DNA of 64,000 bases, taken from the NCBI GenBank assembly GCA_003508835.1, contig PUFA01000014.1, positions 1,928,501 to 1,992,500 on the forward strand, read 5' to 3'. A program made the translations under genes and the position numbers. This DNA comes from Eonycteris spelaea. Taxonomy: Eukaryota > Chordata > Mammalia > Chiroptera > Pteropodidae. Below, piece by piece: positions 33,546 through 42,860 of the stretch (position 1 is its first letter; each line of letters starts with the position of its first letter). The notes beneath the pieces were generated by a model. That model made no database searches, was not told where the DNA came from, and saw only the letters and a program-made list of their open reading frames with translations.

Positions 33546-33897
33546 CTGTCAGGTTACCTGTTTGCTGCTGCAATATGATCATAGAATGTTCTGAGGTTTG
33601 CTTCACGGCGAAGCCCTGTGAGTCCTGGGGAGGTGAGCAGGATGCCCACACACGGCCCCTGCACTCCTCGGTGACGGAGCTGGGCCGGCGCCGGTGCCCA
33701 CCTGCTTCCCATCCCCGGGTCCCCCACGTGTCCGGGATTAGTATCCGTTGCAATAATAACACCAATTTGCTAATCTTGGCTTGATGACATAATGGCCACT
33801 TCCTCTGGTGAAACATTGGGAACATACAGCAGACGAAAGAGAAAATGAGTCGCACACCACCCACGGAGATAACCTGGCACCCTGATCCACAACAGTG
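33546..33897. other. Unassigned non-coding sequence
   Basis: Mixed composition. Nothing recognised. Confidence 0.4.
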
Positions 33898-33944
33898 GAT
33901 TTTTTTTTGTTTTTTGTTTTTTGTGTTTTTTTTTTTTTTTTTTT
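33898..33944 (-). repeat. T-rich tract (A-rich on minus strand)
   Basis: T-runs interrupted by single G, ending in about 20 Ts. It could be the A-tail of a minus-strand retroposon whose body would lie at 33945 onward. I do not recognise such a body and see no clear target-site duplication. Confidence 0.8.
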
Positions 33945-34874
33945 GCAACCCTGACAAACAGAAAAGGAATTTTGGTTTTGAAAACCAACCCAGTTCCTCG
34001 CCGTAGCCATAGCTCGGTTGTGTATTGAAGACAACAAAAATAATCTGGGCACAGAAGGGAGATGCCCTATTTCTGCACTCAGCACTGGGCCAGGTTGGCT
34101 TTCTCCCAGCTAGAAAGAATCGTGGTGTCCCTTTTTAAATAAAAATAAATAAAATAAAGCAGTTCGACCCCGGTGCTGGGTGCCAACCCATCCTACAGAG
34201 CGGTGGGGAGTGGGCGGGTGGTGTGAAAACGCTTCTCGACCGCTGACAGCAGCCCTGTTGTGAAGCCCACAGCGGGGAGGGAAGCGCAGGTGTGCAAACA
34301 CAGCCCGCGGCGCCCACCGCCCCCGCCACGGCCCCGGGCGCTGGCCGGCCTCGCAGGACGCAGCTGACCACAGAGACTCCGTCAGAGGAGCAGGCGCACG
34401 GCGCAGCTGCTGCCCAGCGGAGGTCCCGCCGGGGTCCCGCACCAGCCGACCCCGGCCGAGCCAGCAGCTGCTCCTCCATGCGCGTGCCAAGGCCCAGACC
34501 GGGGCCGGCCGGGGCCCTGCCTTGCGACCGCTCCCGTCGCTGAGAGGCCAACAAGCTGATCGGGTTACACACGCTGAGTGTGGGATGAGCTCCGGGTGGG
34601 GTGTGAGGGAGTGACTCGAGGAACCCTGGGGGAGCACTCCGGGAACCCACCGCCTCTGGCCACTGGGAACACTGCTGCTTCCGGCTCCCCGTAAGGTCAC
34701 CCGCCCACCCCCTGCACAGTGTTCAGTCCACGTACCTGTGTCAGAGAAAAAGCCCTGGAGGAGGCGACACGTTTGAAATAGGCGGGGTGGGGGGTGCAGA
34801 GGACGTCCGGGCGGTCTTCAGCGCACAGGTGTTTAATCCTCTTAGGAGCTGGACAGGTGGCCCCATTGGGGGCT
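33945..34874. other. Unassigned sequence turning CpG-rich
   Basis: An AAATAAAAATAAATAAAATAAA tract lies near 34136-34157. From 34.26 to 34.56 kb the sequence is CpG-rich. No exon or repeat family is recognised. Confidence 0.4.
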
Positions 34875-34967
34875 CTCTGAGAGGCTAGCGGGAGCCTGGA
34901 CACTGCGCCCAGGCACCAGGAGCAGGCGGCACAGGGCCAGGGGCCCAGGACCACATGCCTGGCGTAG
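34875..34967 (+). repeat. 93-bp inverted repeat, left arm
   Basis: Starts CTCTGAGAGGCTAGCGGGAG and ends CCTGGCGTAG. Its reverse complement recurs at 35158-35250 with 89 of 93 identical positions, no gaps, and a 190-bp spacer. All four differences are transitions, and three of them are at CpG positions retained in the right arm. No known transposon matches. Confidence 0.95.
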
Positions 34968-35157
34968 AAGAGGCGGGTGGCACACAGTGTGAGCTCAGGG
35001 GCCTCTGTCCCGACACCGGAACAAGACACAAACACCCAGGATGACCGTCCCGCGCCCGACCGGGGTCCCTGATCCACAAGACGCGCGTGAGACGGCGCGG
35101 AAGCAGGCGGGGGAGAGGGCGGACGCGTCGCAGAGCGCCGGGTGAAGCAGACATCGT
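34968..35157. other. Spacer between inverted repeat arms
   Basis: 190 bp, CpG-rich in its second half. Nothing recognised. If the arms pair, this would be the loop of a cruciform or of an RNA hairpin. Confidence 0.6.
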
Positions 35158-35250
35158 CTACGCCAGGCGCGTGGTCCTGGGCCCCTGGCCCTGTGCCGCC
35201 TGCTCCCGGTGCCTGGGCGCAGTGTCCAGGCTCCCGCTAGCTTCTCAGAG
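35158..35250 (-). repeat. 93-bp inverted repeat, right arm
   Basis: Reverse-complement partner of 34875-34967. It starts CTACGCCAGGCGCGTGG and keeps CpGs that are CA or TG in the left arm, so the left arm looks more decayed by deamination. Confidence 0.95.
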
Positions 35251-35580
35251 TCCACTCCATCACCAGGGCTCACGGTCACAGAGCTCCGGGCGGCAGTGCC
35301 GCGCGGCCTGGCTCTGGCCAGACAGCCGTCCCACGTGCCTGGACAGCGGGGGCTCTTGGCGAGGGCACAGGCAGGCCGTCCTGGGCCCTGGGGTCAGGGA
35401 GTCCATGAGGGAGGCCTCGGGCAGAGCTTCTGCAAACCGTGGGGCACCGGGCTGCGGGGACATCCGTGCAGAAGGAGGAACCGCACCGGAAATGACGCCC
35501 CAGCCGTGCGGCCACCCCCTCACCGGAGCCTTCCAATGGTGCACCCTCAAAGAAGTCCGCTCCATCGCCGGGGCTCACGG
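35250..35580. repeat. 26-bp imperfect direct repeat pair and intervening CpG-rich DNA
   Basis: The 26-bp word at 35250-35275 (GTCCACTCCATCACCAGGGC onward) recurs at 35555-35580 with three A/G differences. The first copy abuts the right inverted-repeat arm. The DNA between is CpG-rich and unassigned. Confidence 0.75.
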
Positions 35581-35689
35581 GTTTATCCAGCAAAAGGTGT
35601 TTATTGCGACCTTTAAATTTATAATGTTTTACAGCATGAAAACTGCCCCAAGCTCCCCCGGTGAGGACCTCTCGTCATTCTCCCATTAG
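35581..35689. other. Unassigned AT-richer interval
   Basis: Contains TTTATTGCGACCTTTAAATT, which reads like an antisense polyadenylation-type end, but no body is recognised. Confidence 0.3.
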
Positions 35690-35835
35690 GAGATGTGAAG
35701 AAGGACAGGAAGACCCTGTCCTCAGGGTCCCCGCCCCGGCTTCCTCATCTGTAAAACGGGATGAGCACGGTCCACCTCCAGGGGCGCGGTGAGGATGAAG
35801 GCTTCAGGTCTTAGCTAAGCGGGGCTGGCAGGAGG
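35690..35835 (+). mobile_element. MIR SINE, sense, fragment
   Basis: GGCTTCCTCATCTGTAAAAC, GGGATGAGCACGG, CACCTCCAGGGGCGCGGTGA and GGATGAAGG match the MIR core and the part 3' of it. Confidence 0.65.
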
Positions 35836-36320
35836 AGGCGCTACCTGACTCGCGACTGTTTCAGCACTAGTTTCAAATAAAATGAAACAAAATGTTTCCG
35901 AGAGGCCCGAGTGGGCAGCAGAAACCCTCCCTGCAAATTATTACAACGTACTTATCAGGCAAGACCCCTCCCTGAGGAAGGACGCTGTAAGAAAGCTAAA
36001 ACTCCCTCCAACCTGGGCTCAGGCCTCGCAGAGAAGGGTTTGGGGTAAAAGGATGTCACTCATCACATAGGCAAGTGAGCACTGAAGTCCTGGACGTTAT
36101 CTGGAAAACCCGGTGCAAAGTAATAGAAGATGGAGCTTCCCCTGGATGAGACCAACAGGAAGTTTCCACCGGTCCAGAATTTCTTCATAAGTTATTGCAA
36201 ATGCTTATTTGCTCCTAACCCCCTTTCTACCAATTTAAAGGAGAGACCACTGGGTCATGCATTCAACAGAAGAACAAAACGAGGCTGCGGACACGCTGAG
36301 GGTGAAACCTGAGTGGTAGA
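35836..36320. promoter_or_regulatory. AT-richer conserved-element candidate
   Basis: Repeat-free block with CTGCAAATTATTACAACG near 35930 and TTATTGCAAATGCTTATTTG near 36191. Enhancer-like composition. Not tested. Confidence 0.3.
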
Positions 36321-37640
36321 AAGGGCAGAAAAGTTGCTCTCAGGGGCGACCGTTTTGAGGACACTTGGTCTCAAAGAGGCCTGAGCGCAGAAGGGCAGGC
36401 TCGGGTCTCAGACCGCAGAACCCACGTGCGCTCCGAGCACCGGCTGCACCTCTGTCCCCGCAGAGCGGGCGGGGGTCGAGTGTCGGCCCCGAGGGGGCTG
36501 TGGTCAGCTCCTGCTCCACGTCCCATGGGAGGCGCTGCTGGTGACACCAGGGGCCACCGTGAAGGAGCCCCCCACACGAGCCGCCCCACACGTGGAAAAG
36601 CAGGAACAGCCGTTCCTCTCCGGGGTGTCACCATGTCTCCGCTGCGACCGCCACACGCAGTCTCGGGAGGGGCGGGGCACGCGCCCGCCACACGGGGCGC
36701 CGGAAGCCATCCGCGGAGCGGAGGCGGCAGCGACAGCCATCGGTGTCCTCGGGGGCGGCGCCGTCCTCACCAACCCCGGTCCCCTTCCGAGCGTGGGCAC
36801 AAGGGGTCACCCGCCGCTCTGTCCCCAAGGCATCGTCCAACAATTTGCACGAAGTAGATTCCAGTCTGGTTTTCCAAATAATTCAGAATGTGAACGGAAG
36901 CACCCCGTCCCACGGATCCGGCTGAGCTTAAACCCCGGTGAACAGACAGACGGCTGCCAGACTTTTGGGTCTCGGGACCTCTCTGCCCTCTTACACGCTG
37001 GCACTCCAAAGGAGTTTGCTTATGAGTTATCATACTTACCCCAGTATAAATTAAAGCCGGGCTGACGTTAAGCCAGCAGGAATGGAGAGTAAACGCTTCG
37101 ATGCTAAACCGAGCTTCTCAGAGGTAAGATGATCACGGAGTCGCAGACAAACGGCGCTTGGCGGGGCGGGTGCGGGGTGACAACGGGAACAGCCTCGAGG
37201 GGCGAAGGCCCAGGTGCACGCCTGGGAGGGACCGGGCCCCGGGGAGCCCGTGCGCGCGCTTGGACTGCCCAGCAGCGTCGGCACGGGGCACGGCGTCAGG
37301 CATGGCGTTTACGCGTCACCTGGAATGACGCCCCTCGCAGCACGGGGACGAGGGCGGACGTGGGCGCCGTTGGCTTAACCAGGGGTCAGCGGCCAGCAGG
37401 GGTGGGAGGGGACCCCGCACGGTCACTCGCGGCTCCGATCCCAGGCTCTTCCTCGTCTCAGTTTCTCAAACGGGCCGTTTCTTCGCCCAGCCTCGTGGCG
37501 GGGGAGGAGGGATGGTCCCCCCCTCCCCCCACCCCCCCTCCCGTCACTCAGACACAGAAAACGTTCTGCTCTGATCGACTAGTGAGTGCTTTGGTGGTTT
37601 CGCTTCTCGACACGTTTTATAAAGTGTGAACACAGAGCGG
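36321..37640. other. CpG-rich non-coding stretch
   Basis: CpG-rich at 36.42-36.84 and 37.14-37.34 kb, with an AT-richer patch at 36.84-37.07 kb. A C-rich tract (CCCCCCCTCCCCCCACCCCC) lies near 37517-37540. A CTCF-like word GGCCAGCAGGGGTGGGAG lies at 37391-37408. No exon is recognised. Confidence 0.4.
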
Positions 37641-38100
37641 TTGCTCAATGTTTTGAAATCAGAAACTGCATTTTGAAAATTTCAGAAACATAAGCAGGTG
37701 GTAGAGTTACTTCCTGAAAAAATAAAAAAATAAAAAATAAAAAGAGCGCGTGCCCCTGAGCAGGGCGGCTGCGCCCTGGGGCTGGGATCGCCTTGCCCTC
37801 GTCCTGCGTCCTGGCCGGCGGGGACGTGCCACGGGCATCTGTGCCTGTTCAGTGTACACATTAGCTACGTGATACCTGCACATACAGAGACACAGATTGC
37901 TTTTGGTTTCAATTTATTTCTGAATTACGTTAGAGCCACATTAAAACTACAATAATCGCCCTCAACCTTGCAGACCAACAGGAAGGTCATAAGGACGGTG
38001 ATAACATCGTCTTTCTCCTTGAGTCATCCATTTCTAGTCACTGTGACTGTGAACGGGCGCCACACAGCGACCCCCTCAACAGGCCAGGCCCATTTTTAAC
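37641..38100. other. A-rich tract and unassigned sequence
   Basis: AAAAAATAAAAAATAAAAAG-type tract at about 37718-37746, possibly an old retroposon tail. 37.9-38.05 kb is AT-rich and repeat-free. Confidence 0.35.
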
Positions 38101-38949
38101 ACGCTGATCACCCGTCGGCCACTTGCTGGTTTAGATCTTCCTGACAAAGCAGCAACAAACACGTGACTTCGGGATATGTGTAGGAGAGTAGGTTAGACAG
38201 AGAAGGAAAAAAGGCATTCACGTAACCTGAAATACGGGAAAAAGTTATTTCACCAAACCGTCTAAGGCTGAAGTTTTCCTGCGAAATCCTTCCAGAGCAC
38301 AAACGAGTTTCCACAGACTCTAAGATCCATCGCATGCGGGCGGACAAATTCCCGGGCACCGGGTGCCGCCAGGGCAGGATGTGAGGTGGAGCAGCGGGGT
38401 CGAGCAGGCCAGAGCGACGGTCTCGGCATGCGGTAGGTAAGCCATTCGTTCACAATCGTGGGTTCATGCAAATCACCACTAACTCTGAGAAATGAAAACT
38501 TCGGACTCCCAAATAGACATTTGACAAGCATTTCCTGGGCACTTTCACACCTAGAAAGAAAATAAATTGGGCCTTTGAGAGAGGGAAAGAGAGAGAGAAG
38601 ACTCAGATCGAAAATAAGAAAAAAAAAAATTAAGAAACACGAGCCTCCGTTTCTTAACATGGACCCCGTAGGCCCCTCACTGTTGCCAGCCGTTTTTATT
38701 TCAATGTCATCATTCTTTTTTTTCTTTCTCTTTGATTCAGAGATTAGCCGAGTATAGTTATGTGTGTGTTTCCCACATCCTGCCCACACGCTTTTGTCTA
38801 AATTTCTTCAAGGGCTCACAATGTGACATGGGGCAACTGGTCTAAGTGGGAAGTGTGACTTTCCCAGACAGCCGTCCGGTGGGCACCGCTCGCCGCCATC
38901 TAGGGACGGCACATGTGCCTGTGTTCACCCCACAGCCGTTGGCTGAGCT
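38101..38949. other. Unassigned, partly AT-rich sequence
   Basis: Contains a short GA-rich tract near 38576-38600, pyrimidine-rich TTTTTTTTCTTTCTCTTTG near 38716-38735 and a reverse-oriented CTCF-like word at 38894-38907. No transposon is recognised. Confidence 0.35.
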
Positions 38950-39480
38950 TTGCTGCAGAGACTCAGGACTCGGGTGTGAACGAGGCAGGAAAGGACCTGG
39001 GCCTCACAGAGCCTGCTTCTACTTGAAAGAAGACAGATGCTAAACGGGGAAATAAGCATTAAGACACCGTAGAGAGTGCTGAGTGCCCTCAGGAGAAGAG
39101 CAGAGGGTACAGGGTTTGACGAGAGTCACACTGGAGAGGTCTGTGGGAACCAGACAGCGAGACGGAAGAGGCTGTGTGACGATTTGGAGTAAGAAGGGGT
39201 CTAGAAAAAATTGAAAACACAAAAACTGGGAGCAGGAACAAGCCTGGCCTACTCGAACGAGTAAAAGAAGGCTAACATACGACAAAAACGATAGAAGGGA
39301 GGGAAAAATAGGCAGAGGCCAGAAACACGTAGGGCTTTCTAGATCGTAAAAAGGAAATCGAGGTTTGCACTAGAGATAACGGAAGACCACGGGAAATTGT
39401 GCGTGAAACAGCAATAAAGCACGATTTGTCTTTAAGAAAGCTTTTGCTAATGCTCTTGAGAAATACACAACCTGGCACCA
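38950..39480 (-). mobile_element. L2 LINE 3' region, antisense, about 500 bp
   Basis: Antisense L2 landmarks in order: GGACCTGGGCCTCACAGAGC, GATGCTAAACGGGGAAATAA, GGAGCAGGAACAAGCCTGGC, AGAAACACGTAGGGCTTTCT, CATTAAAG-like and TTTAAGAAAGCTTTTGCTAA. The antisense consensus has CTCATGGAGCTTACATTCTA, ATGTAGGGCCTTGTAGGCCA and TTTTAAAAGATCACTCTGGC. Confidence 0.7.
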
Positions 39481-40110
39481 AATTCCACCTTAGAAGGCTT
39501 TATTGCCTTACAGGTTACGTGGAGACGCAGGAGGGGCTGATCTGACACCCATCAGAAATTCCATTTTTTAATGATTTCTGATTCTATTCCCCCCAGAAAA
39601 TGGCTCCAGGCGCATTCTTGGCTTGGCATATATTAAAAATCTGCTTGGAAGCAAACTGTTTTTCAAGTACCTTTGGTTTTAATTAGTTTAGCATTTTAAT
39701 TTTAAGAAAAGATGAGAAACCTTAATAAGAAGCATTTTCCATTTGGGTGTTTAAATCTGTACCATAATGTTACACTAAAATCATTTCTGGTGTGTTAATT
39801 AATAATTATCTAGGAATATTGCAAATGTGAAAGGCCACGGTGACTCACCGAGCTTCGTTCCAGCTCATCCTCTTTTAAAATTCTATTAATCCTTGTTACA
39901 AATGACAAGATCATTTAATTTCTTAAATGCGACATTTTCATTTCACGTTGGGCCTTTCATCGAAGTGAATTTATTGGCTGTGACAGGCCTTAAAATTCAT
40001 CCTTATTTTCCACAATGCATCTTGTCAAATATTTTCCCTATACCTAATTTGATCCATGTTTAAACGCCAAACGAATCTGCCTTTTCCCATGTCTCCACCC
40101 CGGGATCTGA
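39481..40110. promoter_or_regulatory. AT-rich conserved-element candidate
   Basis: About 500 bp of repeat-free AT-rich DNA with TTTTAATTAGTTTAGCATTT (near 39676), GTTAATTAATAATTATC (near 39794) and AATTTATTGGCTGTGACAGG. Dense homeodomain words. One of the best enhancer-like blocks by eye. Confidence 0.38.
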
Positions 40111-40189
40111 AGAACATATAACACTTTCCATAACCTGGCCGGTAAGGGGGTTGGGGGTGGAGGGCAGAGGCAAGGACAGTCGAGTCTGG
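40111..40189. other. Unassigned interval
   Basis: G-rich TAAGGGGGTTGGGGGTGGAG word near 40142. Nothing else recognised. Confidence 0.4.
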
Positions 40190-40580
40190 AATGGGTCCGT
40201 GAACTCTGCAATCGTGGCCAGTGCTGCCAAGCGGAAATGCACGTTTGTGCATGGAAATGGCCTCTACTCTTTTTAACTAGTAGCAAGTCTGAACCACGCT
40301 GCTGGAGAGGCCACAGGAGGACACGGACGGGGACCTTCCTCAGGCAGCCCCTGGCTCCGAACACGTGAGTGGGGCATCCCGCGATGGTCCAGACCAGACC
40401 GGCCGCCGGCTGAGCACCACTGAGCCGTGCCAGGCCACACCAAGGGAGGCAGAAGCATCGTCGGTCCAGCCCCGCGGAAAGCCTAACTCACAAAATGATA
40501 AACCTCAGTAAAATGGTGATTGTCTTTCGTCGCTAGGCTGTGGGCTAGTTCACTGAGCAGCGATAGCTAACGGGAAGAGA
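40190..40580 (+). mobile_element. MaLR (MLT1-like) solo LTR, sense
   Basis: AAGCGGAAATGCACGTTTGT, CACGTGAGTGGGGCATCCCG, CAGCCCCGCGGAAAGCCTAA, AATGATAAACCTCAGTAAAA, TTTCGTCGCTAGGCTGTGGG, then AGCAGCGATAGCTAAC. The 3' end follows the MaLR pattern AATAAATG, AAGCCACTAAGTTTGTGG, GCAGCAATAGATAAC. Confidence 0.65.
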
Positions 40581-40684
40581 ACTGAAAAAGGAAGAAGGGG
40601 CAGATGGGAGCGCGAGCCGAGGCCCAGAGTCACTGCAGAGTAACGGAAATGTCAAGCGTCTCTGACCCTCTAGGAAATAGGCGA
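40581..40684. other. Unassigned interval
   Basis: Nothing recognised. Confidence 0.4.
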
Positions 40685-41065
40685 CTAGTCATTCCGCGTC
40701 GATTTTTAACTTAAAGTGTTTGATTTATTATGGCTCAAGCTTTGCTTTTGCTCATCGAGTCAAGGATGATAGCTCACAAATATCATTTTTAAAATGTACC
40801 CTGAAACATAAAAAAAGAATTCTAAGGAATAGTTCTCAATCGTCACCTCCACGGGTCTCCCCTTGTACTGCATGCTTTTTAAAAAATAAATGAGAATAGC
40901 TTGTTTGTATGATATCAGCAGCTATTGATTCATTTGCTAATAATTCAGACAAAATCAGTATGTAAATCCAGGGATAACCAGTTTATAATTAGGAGTTCTT
41001 CCCTTGTCTTAACCCTTATAAGCTACCGACTATTTTAGAATTCTCACTCATCACGGGTCACTGAA
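40685..41065. promoter_or_regulatory. AT-rich conserved-element candidate
   Basis: Repeat-free AT-rich block with GTGTTTGATTTATTATGGC, GCTATTGATTCATTTGCTAA, TAATTCAGACAAAATCAG and TATAATTAGGAG words. Enhancer-like by composition and homeodomain or PBX/MEIS-like words. Conservation not seen. Confidence 0.38.
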
Positions 41066-41099
41066 CAGCCTCTTCGAATGATTCTGGTCATCACTGCAT

Positions 41100-41283
41100 C
41101 AATCGCACCCACGCGAGAATCCTGGGTCGCGCTCTCGTTCCTCCCTCAGTAGCTGCCAGGACCAGGCAGTGACCAGCACCTATGGGTCCCGCGCCCCACG
41201 CAGAGTTCAAATCCATGGTCTCCATCGCCACTGTCTTAATTTAGGACCAGGACAGTGTCTTTTTACTGGTCGCCTTGCACCCT
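41100..41283 (+). mobile_element. L2 LINE internal fragment, sense
   Basis: GAGAATCCTGGGTCGCGCTC, TCGTTCCTCC, GTTCAAATCCATGGTCTCCA, TCGCCACTGTCTTAATTTAG, GACCAGGACAGTG, CTTTTTACTGGTCGCC. This follows the L2 3' ORF region (CCTGGGCGTCATCCTCGACTCC, GTTCAAGCCACCATCATCTC, CTGGACTACTGCAATAGCCT, CTAACTGGTCTCC). Confidence 0.75.
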
Positions 41284-41590
41284 GTGGTCATTTGAATACC
41301 AACCTCCCGGAGATGTCCGTGTGCGAACCGCTGGACCTGTGAGTATGTCCCTTTACGTGACGAAAGGGACTTGGAAGCTGTGACCAAGGATTTCGAGATG
41401 TGGAGATTGTCCGGGATTATCTGGGCGAGCCAATGCCATCACGAGGGAGACAGGAGAATTTCAGGCAGAGAGAGCGCGGGAGATGGGCCGACGGGAGCAG
41501 AGGTCAGGGTGATGGGGGAAGTGGCCGGGAGCCCAGGAACGCAGGTGGCAAATGCAGTGCTTTCAGGAACCTAGGACTAGGTTATGCAGC
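41284..41590 (+). mobile_element. MaLR-type LTR fragment, sense
   Basis: GTGACGAAAGGGACTTGGAA, GCTGTGACCAAGGATTTCGA, GATGTGGAGATTGTCCGGGA, TTATCTGGGCGAGCCAATGC, CATCACGAGGG, GTGGCCGGGAGCCCAGGAAC. This is the widespread LTR pattern CAAAAGGGACTTTGCAGATG, GATGGGGAGATTATCCTGGA. The exact subfamily is uncertain. Confidence 0.65.
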
Positions 41591-41790
41591 TAGAGAGAGA
41601 TGTAAAGATCCGCAGAGCCTGATCCTTATTCTGCAGGAATTGGAAAGCCGCTGAGGGTTTTTAATCAGAGCCAATCTTCCAGAATTTTACTTGGGCAACA
41701 GCGTAAACAGTGGTCAATCTGGATAGAAAGGTTGGCGGTGAGCTGACCAGTCAGGAAACCACTGGCAATGATAAGAAGATAATAATAATA
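41591..41790 (-). mobile_element. L2 LINE fragment, antisense
   Basis: GGAAAGCCGCTGAGGGTTTT, TAATCAGAGCCAATCTTCCA, CAGTGGTCAATCTGGATAG and GACCAGTCAGGAAACCACTG match antisense L2 (GGAAGCCATTGGAGGGTTTT, GAGACCAGTTAGGAGGCTAT). It is independent of the antisense L2 at 38.95-39.48 kb, because both contain the same consensus region. Confidence 0.7.
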
Positions 41791-42065
41791 CTGTTATTAC
41801 ACGTGATTACCATTTATTGTGTCGTAAGTGTGCATCGACCACCGAGCTGATAATGCAGCTGCGTTAGAGCGCGTTTACTCTTCACGGCGACCACAGGGTT
41901 AAGACGATATCATTACGCCTGTTTAATAGAGATGAACACAGACGCTCGGAGAGGTTAATAACTTGCCAGGCGGGATCGCACAGCCAGTGAACGATGGGGC
42001 TAGAGCTTGAACCCTGGCAGCGTGAGGCCAGGCCCAGTGCTCCCAGCCACTGTCTTATACTGCGA
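41791..42065 (-). mobile_element. MIR SINE, antisense
   Basis: TTACTCTTCACGGCGACCAC, GGGTTAAGACGATATCATTA, GATGAACACAGACGCTCGGA, GAGGTTAATAACTTGCCAGG, CGGGATCGCACAGCCAGTGA, GGGCTAGAGCTTGAACCCTGG follow antisense MIR along most of its length. Confidence 0.85.
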
Positions 42066-42689
42066 TTACTGTCACACTCAAGGACAGTGGCAGCAGACAA
42101 GAGGAGGAGGTGCCAGCAGGAGAAGCCATCAGCTATGACTCCAAAACGTCTAAGCACAGTGAACACGGAGAAGGTGCGTGATCATCCTGGCACTCCTGAG
42201 AGTCCGCCTGAGCCTCACAAATTCCCTTTCCTGTTAGAAACCACGGCTTGTAATAATTTTACCTCCAGTAACACCCCACCATCACGTACCCTCCAACACA
42301 CACCTTGTGACTGCTGCCGGCCTACCTGGCTTATCTCACGCTAAACAAGGGGTGGACAAGCGAGGACAGCAGAGAGCCAGGAGGACGCCCCCGGTGGGGA
42401 AGATGATCGTGCTGCTCAGGAAGTCGGAATGAGCCCCCGACATCACTCTCGAGCGTTTGAACCTTCCTGGGTGTGTGCCCCCTCGGCCCTCCCAGTTCTG
42501 ACCTTGGTGGCGGGCACTCGGAAACACTGACCGAGGCTAGGGGCTCCTGGCTGGGACGTCCCTCGAGCCCCGCGCTCACGGAGGGCTCTCTGCTGTAGGT
42601 CCACGGCCGATTCGATCACGGCGGGCGCAGGCCTGGATGCAGGCTGGCTTCGGTCAGGGGCCAGCGCGCGGTAATTGCGATGTTTTCCT
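42066..42689. other. Unassigned non-coding sequence
   Basis: Balanced to GC-rich. No repeat or exon is recognised. Confidence 0.4.
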
Positions 42690-42860
42690 TTGGTCTGCGT
42701 GACTGTTCCTATGGGAACACAATTTCGCGGGACATATTAAATCATGTCGTCGGCCGTCGCAAGCCAAATGAATTATTGATTGATGGCTGTGAAATCAGAA
42801 AGCATCGGCAGAAGCACATGTGGGAGCAGGGGTGTATTTAGTTAGCGCTGCTCGGGAAGT
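42690..42860. promoter_or_regulatory. Conserved-element candidate
   Basis: Repeat-free AT-richer block with CATATTAAATCATGTCGTCG and AATGAATTATTGATTGATGG, the latter carrying homeodomain (AATTA) and PBX-like (TGATTGAT) words. Inference only. Confidence 0.35.

Noticed and set aside
33898..34160. Possible minus-strand processed pseudogene behind the T-rich tract
   Set aside because: No recognisable gene body and no clear target-site duplication.
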